DNA of 64,000 nucleotides, taken from the NCBI GenBank assembly GCA_014860625.1, contig JACZJJ010000022.1, positions 1-64,000 of the forward strand. Reading direction: 5' to 3'. Shown one piece after another: positions 38,201-47,428 of this stretch. Numbering within the stretch: position 1 is the stretch's first letter; every line of letters starts with the position of its first letter. The notes under the pieces are model-generated. The model was not told the DNA's origin and did not search any database. It saw only the letters and a program-made list of their open reading frames with translations. Origin of the DNA: Bacteroidales bacterium. Lineage in GTDB: Bacteria > Bacteroidota > Bacteroidia > Bacteroidales > FEN-979. The translations under genes were made by a program, and so were the position numbers.

Positions 38201-39101
38201 AGGTGGAGATACCTGGAAATACGATCCGCAAACTGCCGTTCATCCCATGTTCAGCATCCAGGGGTTAAACGACGGGGGCACCGACCTTGGCACACTTCTG
38301 GGACAAGCCGGCACTTTCACCGATGGAATGACCTTTGATTATAATGGTGACGATAAATTCGCCGACAGGATTATAAGTCAGGGAACAGCATTCCAGATCT
38401 TCAGAAACCAGTCGCCAAATTATTACTGCGCCGTGGCTTACGATGGCGGAAGTTATAAAACAATCGGTAAATCGTTTGAATTCAGCGGTCTGACAGATGG
38501 CGCCCTACCTTCCACAAAGTTGAATCTGATGGTTGAGTACCTCACCTTCTTTGGAATTGATATCCCGGCATTGGCAGCCAATTTTGCAGGCTACCCAACG
38601 AGTATCAGCATTGGTGAGAGTGTTGGTTTCTATAACTTTTCTACTGGTGGAATCGTTTCCTACGACTGGTCATTCCCTGGTGGAACACCGGCGACTTCAA
38701 CTGAACCGGAACCTGTTGTATTTTACGACACTCAAGGAGCCTATGATGTAACACTTACTGTCAGCGATGGAATAAATACAAATACGACTACAAAGACAGA
38801 TTACATCCTGGTTGACTATGCCACCGGAATCTCTGCTAACGACGGCTCTCTGCAGTGTGTCCTGATGCCGAACCCGAATAACGGAACCTTCATCCTTAGG
38901 ATGGCTGCTGCCGAAGAGAATCAGGTAAACCTGAAGATCTTCAACACCTTGGGAACCCTGGTCTATTCAGAAGATGCCGTATCAGTGCACAACAAGCTTG
39001 ATAAGAACATCTCGATCCGGAATGTACCTAACGGAATCTACGTCATGACAGTTCAGGGTCAGAAAGGAACCTGGACCGGAAAGATCGTCGTCAACAAATA
39101 A
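35262..39101 (+). CDS. Gingipain-family (C25) peptidase, Rgp-like, with CARDB-like, Rossmann/GATase-like, PKD domains and T9SS tail
   Basis: 'LILYCGHGSTTSWGTSGF', 'FVWSVACVNGEFMNGTCFAEAWLRA'; PKD 'YDWSFPGGTPATSTEPEPVVFYDTQGAYDVTLTVSDG'. Confidence 0.9.
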   Translation: MRHIFTMILVLAISLAGMSTNWVDIKSNSPVPAKITLVKSTIEKSTITFTLEGFFLNPVETPKGMAFIPSVEEGTPWMEAGAPDLQKLTSTLVIPDLAGMTARVIASSFTDYPNIEIAPSKGNLLRNVDPASVPYTYGNAYAANRFYPGDIVSTRDPFIVRDLRGQTVLVSPFQYNPVTKVLRVYNEVTVELVKEKDNGMNQLIRKESEIKIHEEWAQIYSNEFQNFDAVNYTPLEEYGNLLIISYGAFMDAMQPYADWKTSIGFPVEMIDVSTIGTTAAALKTYITDYYNTNGLSFVLLVGDIAQIPTNTGGGLGGPSDNAYGYILGSDHYQELLVGRFSAESEAMVETQVTRTLNYEMDPQLLTNDWYTSVIGIGSDQGPGDDGEYDYQHIRNMQDDCLGYTYTLNYELFDGSQGGNDAPGNPTPSQVAADVNEGASLILYCGHGSTTSWGTSGFNNNNVNSLTNNDKLPFVWSVACVNGEFMNGTCFAEAWLRATNNGEPSGAVAFFGATINQSWNPPMEGEDEMVDILVESYSSNIKRTFSGLSINGCFKMNDTYGSGGNDMTDTWVVFGDPTIFVRTDNPGTMTVTHDPTLFVGSTSLSVSCNVDGARATASMNGEMLATGIISGGNIVLNFPALPNPTDTVRLVVTAFNYIPYIADIQIITPNGPYIQYISNTVNDQAWNNDQLVDYGEDIYLGVAVKNLGVEATSDLVVGLTTPNLYINLTDNTEDYGIVLPGEIKEMPDGYYFHVSSNISDGTSIEFEMTGVDGLDSWTSNFSIMAHAPNLTLNNCVVLDPGGNNNGRMDPGEAVDLNITLVNYGSSAAYSVSGELISISPYVTVVSDSKSFGDMASGETSSQIYGVTVDPTAPEGQLAPFMLEITADRGLAKVVTFNLVIGKTPVLVIDMDGNQNSGSTIVDAVSNLGLMSDYIQSVPADMADYTSIFVCLGMYPDKHVLSSTEGTRMKNFLDNGGRAYMEGGDTWKYDPQTAVHPMFSIQGLNDGGTDLGTLLGQAGTFTDGMTFDYNGDDKFADRIISQGTAFQIFRNQSPNYYCAVAYDGGSYKTIGKSFEFSGLTDGALPSTKLNLMVEYLTFFGIDIPALAANFAGYPTSISIGESVGFYNFSTGGIVSYDWSFPGGTPATSTEPEPVVFYDTQGAYDVTLTVSDGINTNTTTKTDYILVDYATGISANDGSLQCVLMPNPNNGTFILRMAAAEENQVNLKIFNTLGTLVYSEDAVSVHNKLDKNISIRNVPNGIYVMTVQGQKGTWTGKIVVNK

Positions 39102-39103
39102 CA

Positions 39104-39946
39104 TTATTCTACCAGATGTTGTTTCTCCACCTGGATGATCTCTTTGGTTTCGCTGTTGAAAACAAAGGCAACCAGTGAAAGGTGGTCAGGATTCCAGCTA
39201 TCGTTTATCGTATAAACATATGTGTTGGAATAGGTCAGGGTTGTATCTACTGCGTTTGTCACCTGCTCCCCGTATGTTCCGTTGAGGACAGCTCTCAGCA
39301 TATCATTGAACACGTAGTTCTCGATATCGGGAACCGTTCCCACATTGGGGTCATTGTTTTTCTGCCACCCGACAATGCTGTCTTCAAGGATACAGACAGT
39401 GAGGTTATAGGCTCCCGGTAATTCTGAATGGAACGTTGTCTCAATGGTTGTATTGATGTGATGACGGCTTAGGGGAGTATACTCTGTGGTGATACGGATG
39501 GACGCCACCTCATTTTCCTGAGCGACGCTGGCAACAGCCTCAGCCCAGGATCCGGATCCGATTGCCGGTTTCCCATTGTAGGGAGCCCGGTTGACCATCC
39601 CCATCGGGTTGGATATCAGTAAAAAATCGTTGAACCAGGAAACACCTTCTGTCACACGGTAATCTGTCGAATAGTGACCGGATGCGTCCGGCTCGGAAAA
39701 ATATCCGGCATGAACTGTCATTAAAATAACCTGTCCTTTGTAGAGATCTACCAGGGCTTCTGCATCTGCTGTTGCAGCCGGACAGTTAACACACTTCATC
39801 CCCGTATAATCTTCCAGAAGAACTTTCCGCTTGTTGGTGTCGAGCACAATCACTTTCTCACTGGAATAAGGTTGATCCAACTTATCGCAGGAAACCACCA
39901 GGATACCTGCCAGTGCCATCATTAAATATAAAACCCTGAATTTCAT
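39104..39946 (-). CDS. Omp28-related lipoprotein with thioredoxin-like CxxC
   Basis: 'VLLEDYTGMKCVNCPAATADAEALVDLYKGQVILMTVHAGYFS'. Confidence 0.85.
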   Translation of the reverse strand: MKFRVLYLMMALAGILVVSCDKLDQPYSSEKVIVLDTNKRKVLLEDYTGMKCVNCPAATADAEALVDLYKGQVILMTVHAGYFSEPDASGHYSTDYRVTEGVSWFNDFLLISNPMGMVNRAPYNGKPAIGSGSWAEAVASVAQENEVASIRITTEYTPLSRHHINTTIETTFHSELPGAYNLTVCILEDSIVGWQKNNDPNVGTVPDIENYVFNDMLRAVLNGTYGEQVTNAVDTTLTYSNTYVYTINDSWNPDHLSLVAFVFNSETKEIIQVEKQHLVE

Positions 39947-39954
39947 ATTCTTAT

Positions 39955-40012
39955 ATTTTCTTAATTTCCTAATTTCGCTTTTCGCTTCTCGCTATTTCGC
40001 TATTTAATTCTA
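39955..40012 (-). repeat. Mixed array on minus: TAGAATTA-AATAGCGA-AATAGCGA-GAAGCGA-AAAGCGA-AATTAGGA-AATTAAGA
   Basis: Begins at stop codon of 40010..41731; fills the gap to the next gene. Confidence 0.88.
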
Positions 40013-41731
40013 GAAACTGCTATTGATTGTCAAGGTGAACCCTGTTGATTCAGGTACGTAGCGGCAAACACCTCCTACGCACACAACACCTTCGCGCTGA
40101 CGTCCGTAGGAAAGGGCAATGCGGGTTGTATTGTAGATAAAGCCTGCTGAGAAATTGTAATAATGTAACTGAAGATTCGAAACGGGGTTTCCGATGTTCC
40201 ACTGATCACTGACAGAGATAAACCATTTTGGAGAGATTGTCAGCTCCAGCATTCCTGCCATCCAGTTCCCTTTATCCTGTTTTGCCCACAAACCCTGTAC
40301 TTCTCCGCGAATGGAGTACTTTTTAGTGATGTTCCATGTAATATCCACCACACCGATATTGGCATAAACAGTTCCATATTCGTCGAGATGCCCTTCGATC
40401 ACATCTTTGTTGTAGGTTTGATAGTAGTATGCAAAAATTCCTTTCCATTTCTTATTGAACTTCTTCGTCACTTCAATATTTACATCCTGGTAGAAGACGT
40501 CTTTCCAATCCACTGCAAAAGGAGTCGATTTGTATCCAAGTGTTCCCGGTGTATTAATAGCTGTTGTATCATTGACTTGTGAACGTTTGATGTTGTTCAC
40601 CTGAGAAAAGTTGATGGCAAAGTTCATTCCGTACTTGCCCCCAAGTTTGGAGTTTTTGGGGAGGGAAAAAATCAGCTCTGCAGACGCTCCGACCTCTCCG
40701 GTAGGCTGGGTGGCATACGGATACATAGCTGCAAGGAAATAGGTGTGTTCTTTTGTGACAGCGGGGAGGTAATTAATATCGAGTGCATTGTTCGTGACCG
40801 AACGGTTGGATTTATAACTCATGTTATCAATCCATTTGGTTTTAGCCGTCAACCCGAAATTTTTACGGGAATAGGAAGCCGTTAACAGCCATCCGTCGCC
40901 ATTTTTGTAAATATAGTGGTTCATGGCTGAGGGATCGTTGATCTTGTGGGCGTATTCCGTATAGAAGTTGAACCCACTGTAATTTAGGTTGAGCCGACCG
41001 CCATAGGTAGCCACATTCTCAGGAAGGTTGAGTTCGTAGATTTTGGGAGGGACCACAATCTCCATTGATTTTCCTTTCTGGAAATCGCTCACAAAGCTTC
41101 CTCCAAAGCTAAGTTTAAATTTTGACGAGGAGAGGCTCGAAATCATGTCGTTGAGGTAAAAATCGGCATCCAGCCCTTTTACAATACCCCTGTTATTGTC
41201 CTTGAAGGGAACCCAGTAGGTACGCTGAACGCCCACCACTCCTGTGATGGCGACACCGCTAAAGGGCGTCAGTTTAACCCTCAATCCGCGCATGGAGTTG
41301 TCATAGCCAAGAGTCCAGTCCTGGTAAGTCCTGAAAATCATTCCGTTTCCAAACTGTTCATAGAAATTACCAGCTGTCACCTCAATCAGTTTGTTTTTGT
41401 ATTTCACATACCAATAAGGAACTCCATACCCCTGGTACTCCTGGTCATATCCGAGAAGAGGAGGAAGGTACGCCTCAAATCTGAGTCCCGCAGAAAAGTT
41501 CTTGTAAGAGTAGTTGACATCAGTAAATCCCTGCACCCGGAAATATTTCCCGTCGAGGGTCGAGTCTGTGATGCCCAGCTGGCTGTCGGTCATGTAGTAA
41601 ACCGCATCACTCTGAAAACTTCCGCTAATCTGACTGTTTTCCAGGAACCCTTGTCCAAACAACATCACAGGCACCGAAAACAATACAACGATAAGCCCTT
41701 TTAACATGGCTTCTCTTTTCATAGATCGCAT
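40010..41731 (-). CDS. Outer-membrane beta-barrel protein of the DUF6029 type
   Basis: Signal peptide and amphipathic beta-strand pattern; position between TlpA-like and Omp28-like genes. Confidence 0.65.
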   Translation of the reverse strand: MRSMKREAMLKGLIVVLFSVPVMLFGQGFLENSQISGSFQSDAVYYMTDSQLGITDSTLDGKYFRVQGFTDVNYSYKNFSAGLRFEAYLPPLLGYDQEYQGYGVPYWYVKYKNKLIEVTAGNFYEQFGNGMIFRTYQDWTLGYDNSMRGLRVKLTPFSGVAITGVVGVQRTYWVPFKDNNRGIVKGLDADFYLNDMISSLSSSKFKLSFGGSFVSDFQKGKSMEIVVPPKIYELNLPENVATYGGRLNLNYSGFNFYTEYAHKINDPSAMNHYIYKNGDGWLLTASYSRKNFGLTAKTKWIDNMSYKSNRSVTNNALDINYLPAVTKEHTYFLAAMYPYATQPTGEVGASAELIFSLPKNSKLGGKYGMNFAINFSQVNNIKRSQVNDTTAINTPGTLGYKSTPFAVDWKDVFYQDVNIEVTKKFNKKWKGIFAYYYQTYNKDVIEGHLDEYGTVYANIGVVDITWNITKKYSIRGEVQGLWAKQDKGNWMAGMLELTISPKWFISVSDQWNIGNPVSNLQLHYYNFSAGFIYNTTRIALSYGRQREGVVCVGGVCRYVPESTGFTLTINSSF

Positions 41732-41752
41732 CCTATTTTGGTTTCTATTAGA

Positions 41753-42283
41753 TTACTCTTCGATGGTTTCGCCGGCATTCAGCTTTCTGACCAGTTCAAT
41801 CAGATGGACCTCATTTCCTTCCGTATAAGAAGAGTGCTGCCAGACAATATTTCCCTCTCCGTCAATTAGAAACGTATGCGGAGGAAATCCAACATTCATA
41901 GCACGCTTGAAGTCTTCGTTCGGGTCACGAAGTACTTCATATTCCCATCCTTTACCGTTAACTGTTGGTTCAACGGTAGCGCTGGAGCGGGAATTATCGA
42001 CGGAGACAGCTACCAGTTTTACACCGGTTTCTTCTACCCAATCGTCATATACATCAGCAATGGCACTCAGCTCTTTGATGCAGGGCTTGCACCAGGTCGC
42101 CCAGAAGCAAAGGATGATAGGCTTCCCGTCATTGTTGATACTGCTCGTATTGAATGGATTCCCCTGAAGATCTTGAATATCAACAGACGGAATCTTTTTA
42201 TTGCTTTCGGGAGCGGTTTCCTGGGCTATTCCTGTCCATACAAAAAGGAGAAGCGCCAAAAGAGTCGTAATGGTTCTTTTCAT
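41753..42283 (-). CDS. TlpA/ResA-family thioredoxin
   Basis: 'ILCFWATWCKPCIKELSAIADVYDDW'. Confidence 0.92.
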   Translation of the reverse strand: MKRTITTLLALLLFVWTGIAQETAPESNKKIPSVDIQDLQGNPFNTSSINNDGKPIILCFWATWCKPCIKELSAIADVYDDWVEETGVKLVAVSVDNSRSSATVEPTVNGKGWEYEVLRDPNEDFKRAMNVGFPPHTFLIDGEGNIVWQHSSYTEGNEVHLIELVRKLNAGETIEE

Positions 42284-42324
42284 GGTTGATTTTCAGTTTG
42301 GTTAAGAGCGTGCAAAGATAAGGA

Positions 42325-43305
42325 TTATGGATAGTAAATCTCCAAAAGTTTCGTTTTTGGCTTTGGAAGAATGAAGAGATGATCAATGGTGGCAGGGATC
42401 AGGATGACTTCCCCTTTTTTTAGCTCCTCCATCCCTTGCAAAAACTGGATGCTGCAACTTCCGCTGGTGCAAAGATAGATGATAAATGAGTCGATGTACT
42501 CCAGATCCTTTTTAATGCCATGATCCAACTCCAGGATATTTGTGGTGAATGCTGTACTCTCAACCAGGTTTACGGTTTGATTCTTCAGCTTTGCATAGGT
42601 CGTGCGGTAGTTATCAGGTATGGTGAAATCAATGGCTTCAAGAGCCAGGTCGGTATGGAGTTCCCTTGACTTTCCTTCGCCGTCGGTCCGGTCCCAGTCA
42701 TAAATCCTGTAAGTGGTATCGGAAGTTTGCTGGATCTCAGCAAGCAGAACGCCAGGCCCCAACGCGTGAACCCTACCCGCTGGCATGAAAAAAACATCCC
42801 CTGCATGAACAGACTCCACATTCAGGATCTCCTTCAGTCGCTTCTGCTCAAGGTAATCCAGGTAGATTTTTTGATTCACGGATTGGTTGAAACCGCTGAT
42901 CAGTTCGGCCTTCTTATCCGCATCCAGGATATACCACATCTCAGTCTTTCCGTTGCCGATCTTCCGTTTTGCGGCCAGGGCATCATCCGGATGGACCTGG
43001 ATGGAGAGCCAGTCGTGGGAGTCAATAAACTTTACAAGGATCGGGAACTTTTCTGGAAACTGCTCGAATGCTTTCTCGCCAACCAGATCGTCCATATAGA
43101 TTTCAACCAGGTCGTTCAACTCATTTCCTTCAAGAAATCCGTTGGAAACGACAGTCTGAAATCCTTCAACTCCGGAGAGTACCCAAACTTCCCCGCAGTT
43201 GGGAAGAGGGGAGAAGTCGAGACCCAATTCAGTGCGAATTTTATCACCACCCCACACTTTATCTTTAAAGATGGGCGTGAATTTCAATGGATAGAGCAAG
43301 TTCAT
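42325..43305 (-). CDS. manA: Mannose-6-phosphate isomerase, class I
   Basis: 'LKFTPIFKDKVWGGDKI', 'SIQVHPDD', 'KTEMWYILDADKKAELISGF', 'VFFMPAGRVHALGPGVLLAEIQQTSDTTYRIYDW'. Confidence 0.94.
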   Translation of the reverse strand: MNLLYPLKFTPIFKDKVWGGDKIRTELGLDFSPLPNCGEVWVLSGVEGFQTVVSNGFLEGNELNDLVEIYMDDLVGEKAFEQFPEKFPILVKFIDSHDWLSIQVHPDDALAAKRKIGNGKTEMWYILDADKKAELISGFNQSVNQKIYLDYLEQKRLKEILNVESVHAGDVFFMPAGRVHALGPGVLLAEIQQTSDTTYRIYDWDRTDGEGKSRELHTDLALEAIDFTIPDNYRTTYAKLKNQTVNLVESTAFTTNILELDHGIKKDLEYIDSFIIYLCTSGSCSIQFLQGMEELKKGEVILIPATIDHLFILPKPKTKLLEIYYP

Positions 43306-43381
43306 GACAGATGTAGCAGTTACTCGATTAATGACTACTTTTACAGACTGATTGTAAGGCAAAGGTATACTTTTATCTATT

Positions 43382-44533
43382 ATGGCGACTCCCACGATTT
43401 CATATCTCAATAAAATACAAGAACTTAGAAAAGAACTTCACCAGTACCCTGAATATTCAGGCAGAGAAAAGAAGACAGCTGCCAGAGTTCTCCAGTTTTG
43501 TTCAGCTTTTCAGCCTGATGTTGTGATTGAAAGATTGGGAGGGAATGGTTTTGCTTTGGTTTTTGAAGGAGCTCTGGATGGGAAAACTGTAATGCTCAGA
43601 GCGGAACTGGATGCATTGCCTCTGGATGAGGTCATTGATATTCCGCACCGCTCCCGAAACAAGGACCTTGCGCATAAATGCGGCCACGACGGACACATGG
43701 CAATTCTCTGCGGGGTTGCTTCGCTGTTGCAGAAGAAGCGACCTAAAGCCGGAAGAATTGTACTTCTTTTTCAACCTGCTGAAGAGACGGGAAAAGGATC
43801 AAAGGCAGTGTTGAAAGACCCCAAATTCCAGGGTATCGTACCCGATTATGTTTTTGCATTGCATAATCTTCCCGGATTTCCTGCAGGATCGGTCATCGTT
43901 AAAAATGGCCCGTTTGCCTTTGCATCTCTTGGCATCTTCACCCGGATCAAGGGGGAGTCGTCGCACGCAGCGTTTCCGGAACACGGAATATCCCCGCTTC
44001 CTGCATTGATGGAGCTGCTTGGCACACTTCAGGAACTTCCCAAAAACATTCCCAATCTTCACAAGGATACCATTCTAACCATTACCTACAGTCGTTTGGG
44101 GCACTTTGTGTTTGGAACCTCCCCGGGGCAGGCCGAACTGGCAGCCACCATACGATCGGAACGAAACGAGGACATTGAGAAGATCAAGGATACAATCATT
44201 CCTGTCATCAGGGAGATCGGAATCCGCTATATGCTGGATACGATAATTCAATGGCATGAACCTTTCAGTGCCACAGTAAATACCCCTGAGGCTGTTACCA
44301 TGATCCGGTCTGCTGCGCGAAAACTGGATTTCCCTCTGGTGGAGAGAAATGACCCTTTCCGCTGGTCAGAAGATTTTGGCGAGTTTACCGCAAAATATCC
44401 GGGAGCGATCTTCGGACTGGGTTCAGGGGAGAATCACTCCGATCTCCATACACCGCACTATGACTTCCCGGATGAGATCATCGAACCCGGGATCCGGATG
44501 TTCTATGAGATAATCAACCAGATAAACAGATGA
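43382..44533 (+). CDS. M20D-family amidohydrolase/peptidase
   Basis: 'RKELHQYPEYSGREKKTA', 'HKCGHDGHMAILCGVA', 'LFQPAEETGKGSKAVL'. Confidence 0.93.
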   Translation: MATPTISYLNKIQELRKELHQYPEYSGREKKTAARVLQFCSAFQPDVVIERLGGNGFALVFEGALDGKTVMLRAELDALPLDEVIDIPHRSRNKDLAHKCGHDGHMAILCGVASLLQKKRPKAGRIVLLFQPAEETGKGSKAVLKDPKFQGIVPDYVFALHNLPGFPAGSVIVKNGPFAFASLGIFTRIKGESSHAAFPEHGISPLPALMELLGTLQELPKNIPNLHKDTILTITYSRLGHFVFGTSPGQAELAATIRSERNEDIEKIKDTIIPVIREIGIRYMLDTIIQWHEPFSATVNTPEAVTMIRSAARKLDFPLVERNDPFRWSEDFGEFTAKYPGAIFGLGSGENHSDLHTPHYDFPDEIIEPGIRMFYEIINQINR

Positions 44534-44537
44534 TTTC

Positions 44538-45137
44538 ATGAACCCTATGCGCGCCATCTGCCTCTTTTGTGGATCTGCTGTCGGGAAATCTCCCAACTAC
44601 CGTGAAGCAGGTCTGGCATTAGCTGCAGTGATGCTGAGAAAGAAGATTACCCTCATCTACGGTGGAGCGAATATCGGTTTGATGAAAGTTGCTGCGGATG
44701 CTTTTCTGGAAGCCGGCGGAAACGTCGTCGGTGTTATGCCTAAGAGTTTGGCCGACAGAGAGGTGGCGCACGACAGGTTAACAGCCATGCACATTGTTCC
44801 TGGCATGCAGGAGAGGAAAGCGCTGATGGCTGAGCTCTCGGATGGCTTCATCACAATGCCCGGAGGATACGGGACCTTCGACGAGATCTTCGAAATGCTC
44901 TCCTGGAACCAGCTGAAGCTGATGCAGAAGCCTGTAGGGGTTCTGAATGTAAACGGCTATTTTGATCCGATGATCCAGCAACTCGACAGGGCTGTCAGAG
45001 AAGGGTTTCTGCGTCCTGAGCACCGGGAACTCCTGTTGGTTGATACGAACCCTGAAGTCTTAATCCAACGCATGGAAGTGTTCCTTCCCGTTGAAGCCGA
45101 AAAATGGATTGACCGGCTAAAAGCAGGAGAAATATGA
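44538..45137 (+). CDS. LOG family protein (Rossmann-fold, cytokinin-riboside 5'-monophosphate phosphoribohydrolase-like)
   Basis: 'ICLFCGSAVGKSPNY', 'ITLIYGGANIGLMKVAADA', 'ITMPGGYGTFDEIFEMLSW'. Confidence 0.93.
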   Translation: MNPMRAICLFCGSAVGKSPNYREAGLALAAVMLRKKITLIYGGANIGLMKVAADAFLEAGGNVVGVMPKSLADREVAHDRLTAMHIVPGMQERKALMAELSDGFITMPGGYGTFDEIFEMLSWNQLKLMQKPVGVLNVNGYFDPMIQQLDRAVREGFLRPEHRELLLVDTNPEVLIQRMEVFLPVEAEKWIDRLKAGEI

Positions 45138-45688
45138 TCATCATAGGAATCACCGGAACCCTCGGGGCAGGAAAAGGAACAATTGTCGACTACCTGACTG
45201 AAAAAAAAGGTTTTGCCCACTACTCCGTAAGGGGATATTTGGTTGGAAAAATCCGACAGCTTGGACTTCCCGAAAACCGCGACAGCATGTTCAACCTTGC
45301 CAATGAGCTCAGGGCTGAGCATGGTCCCTCTTATGTGGTGGATCAACTCTTTGAGGAGGCCCGGAAATCGGGAAAGAACGGCATCATAGAAAGTATCCGT
45401 ACCACAGGAGAGATCGACTCGCTGCGAGAAAAGGGAGCCTTCTATCTTTTTGCGGTTGATGCTGACCCAAAACTACGGTACGAAAGGATTCAACTGCGGA
45501 AATCGGTAACAGACTCGGTTAGTTATGAAACCTTCGTTGAAAATGAAAAGCGGGAGTCGGTTTCCACCAATCCCGGGGTACAAAATCTTCAAGCTTGCAT
45601 TGATCAGGCTGATTATCGGTTTGAGAACAACGGTTCGATGAAGGAGCTCTTCCTGCAGGTGGATTCAGCTCTGGCAGAAATCCTTTAA
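45134..45688 (+). CDS. P-loop AAA-family kinase (dNMP/dephospho-CoA kinase-like)
   Basis: Walker A 'ITGTLGAGKGTIVDYL'; 4-bp overlap with LOG gene. Confidence 0.75.
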   Translation: MIIIGITGTLGAGKGTIVDYLTEKKGFAHYSVRGYLVGKIRQLGLPENRDSMFNLANELRAEHGPSYVVDQLFEEARKSGKNGIIESIRTTGEIDSLREKGAFYLFAVDADPKLRYERIQLRKSVTDSVSYETFVENEKRESVSTNPGVQNLQACIDQADYRFENNGSMKELFLQVDSALAEIL

Positions 45689-47317
45689 CCTGGCGGCACA
45701 ACCCTGAAATGTGCTGAATACATGCTCCTCGCTCACCAGGTCGGGGATCAGAAAGCTGTTACGCATCATATATGCCGGTTGCGCCTGAGGCATGGATAGC
45801 AGGACGAGAATCTTCTTTTCAGACATATCCAGGATTGCTGATTCAAGGGCATTGAGACCTGATTGATCAAGGAAAGGTACCCTCTTCATCCTGATGACCA
45901 CTACCTCGGTCTTAGCAGGAATTCCATTTATTTTATACTGGAATTGGTTCACCGAGCCGAAGAAAAGCGGACCATCCAACCGAACAATGTAGATCTGGTC
46001 TTTCAGGCAGTTGGTTATCTCTGCTTCATCGTCCCACGGCATCTCTTCATCGGCTTCGTGAAGTGGCGCTACTTTCATGTTTTTATCCACCATGTCGCCG
46101 GTACGTTTCATGAAGAGAACGGAGGCAATCACCATTCCAATACCAACAGCTTGCAGAAGGTCCACAAAAACTGTCAGAACAAGAACCAGAATCAGTACCA
46201 CGGCATCAGAACGAGGGATCAAACGCAGATCGGCCAACCCTTTCCGGTCTATAATACTGATGCCAACAGTAATTAAAATGCCTGCCAGAACACTGAGAGG
46301 AATATGACTCACAAGTTTACCAGCTCCCAGCAGGATAATCAGCAGAAAAATTCCGTGAATGAGTCCCGACCAGACACTCTTGCCGCCCGAACGGATGTTG
46401 ACTACTGTTCGCATGGTGGCTCCGGCGCCGGGAATTCCTCCGATGAGTGATGCAGCCATGTTACCGATCCCTTGTCCGATCAATTCGCGGTTGCTGTTGT
46501 GCCTGGTCTTGGTGATATTATCTGCAACCACCGAAGTGAGAAGGGAGTCGATCGATCCCAAACCGGCCAGAGTCAGAGCCGGAAAGAAAACATAACTCAA
46601 CTGGGACCATTGCAAATGCAGGATCTCAGAAATCCTGATAGTAGGCAATCCTCCGGCGATATCACCGATCACCGGGATTTCGCTCTTCAGCATGTATGCC
46701 AGGGCCGTCATCAGGATCACAGCGATGAGTGTTCCGGGCATCTTTTTCGCTAGTAACGGGAAGAGGTAAATGATGGCGATTGTTCCCAACCCAAAGAGCA
46801 ATGCAACAGGTCTGAACATCGCAATGGCTTCAGGAATTTCAAGAACTGTTTTTATGATGGAAGAGGGAGATGTAAGCCCTGCCATGGGAAAGAGCTGCAG
46901 GACAATAATAATGATACCGATTCCGCTCATGAACCCCGACAACACAGGATAAGGGATGTAGCGGATATATTTTCCAAGACGCAGAACCCCGAACAGGATC
47001 TGAAAAAGTCCTGCCAGAAAAAAGATGATGATGATCATCCCGATTCCCTTCTCCAGGCTTCCTGCATGTTGTATAGCCATGATGCCAATGGAGGCGGAAA
47101 CTACGGTCATGGGGCCTGTGGGCCCACTGATCTGCGTGGGAGTCCCTCCAAACAGGGAGGCTAAAATCCCCAGCACGATGGCGCCATACAACCCGGCAAT
47201 TGCTCCAAGACCGGATTGTACACCAAATGCCAGCGCAAGTGGGAGAGCCACGATGCCTGCCGTGATCCCTCCATAGAAGTCTCCTTTCCCCGGGAGTGCG
47301 GGAAAATTAATTTTCAT
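45665..47317 (-). CDS. SulP family anion transporter with STAS domain
   Basis: 'GGITAGIVALPLALAFGVQSGLGAIAGLYGAI', 'VIRMKRVPFLDQSGLNALESAI'. Confidence 0.93.
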   Translation of the reverse strand: MKINFPALPGKGDFYGGITAGIVALPLALAFGVQSGLGAIAGLYGAIVLGILASLFGGTPTQISGPTGPMTVVSASIGIMAIQHAGSLEKGIGMIIIIFFLAGLFQILFGVLRLGKYIRYIPYPVLSGFMSGIGIIIIVLQLFPMAGLTSPSSIIKTVLEIPEAIAMFRPVALLFGLGTIAIIYLFPLLAKKMPGTLIAVILMTALAYMLKSEIPVIGDIAGGLPTIRISEILHLQWSQLSYVFFPALTLAGLGSIDSLLTSVVADNITKTRHNSNRELIGQGIGNMAASLIGGIPGAGATMRTVVNIRSGGKSVWSGLIHGIFLLIILLGAGKLVSHIPLSVLAGILITVGISIIDRKGLADLRLIPRSDAVVLILVLVLTVFVDLLQAVGIGMVIASVLFMKRTGDMVDKNMKVAPLHEADEEMPWDDEAEITNCLKDQIYIVRLDGPLFFGSVNQFQYKINGIPAKTEVVVIRMKRVPFLDQSGLNALESAILDMSEKKILVLLSMPQAQPAYMMRNSFLIPDLVSEEHVFSTFQGCAARLKDFCQS

Positions 47318-47374
47318 GGTAATCGGTTTGAATTTCAATAGGGGAGGTGCAAAATCGTGCAAAAGTAATTTTTT

Positions 47375-47409
47375 ATTTCTAATTTCGAATTTCCAATTTC
47401 ATATTTCCA
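47375..47409. repeat. Heptamer array ATTTCTA-ATTTCGA-ATTTCCA-ATTTCAT-ATTTCCA
   Basis: Five units in strict 7-bp phase between divergent genes. Confidence 0.9.
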
Positions 47410-47428
47410 TTCAAATTAACTAAGCCTC

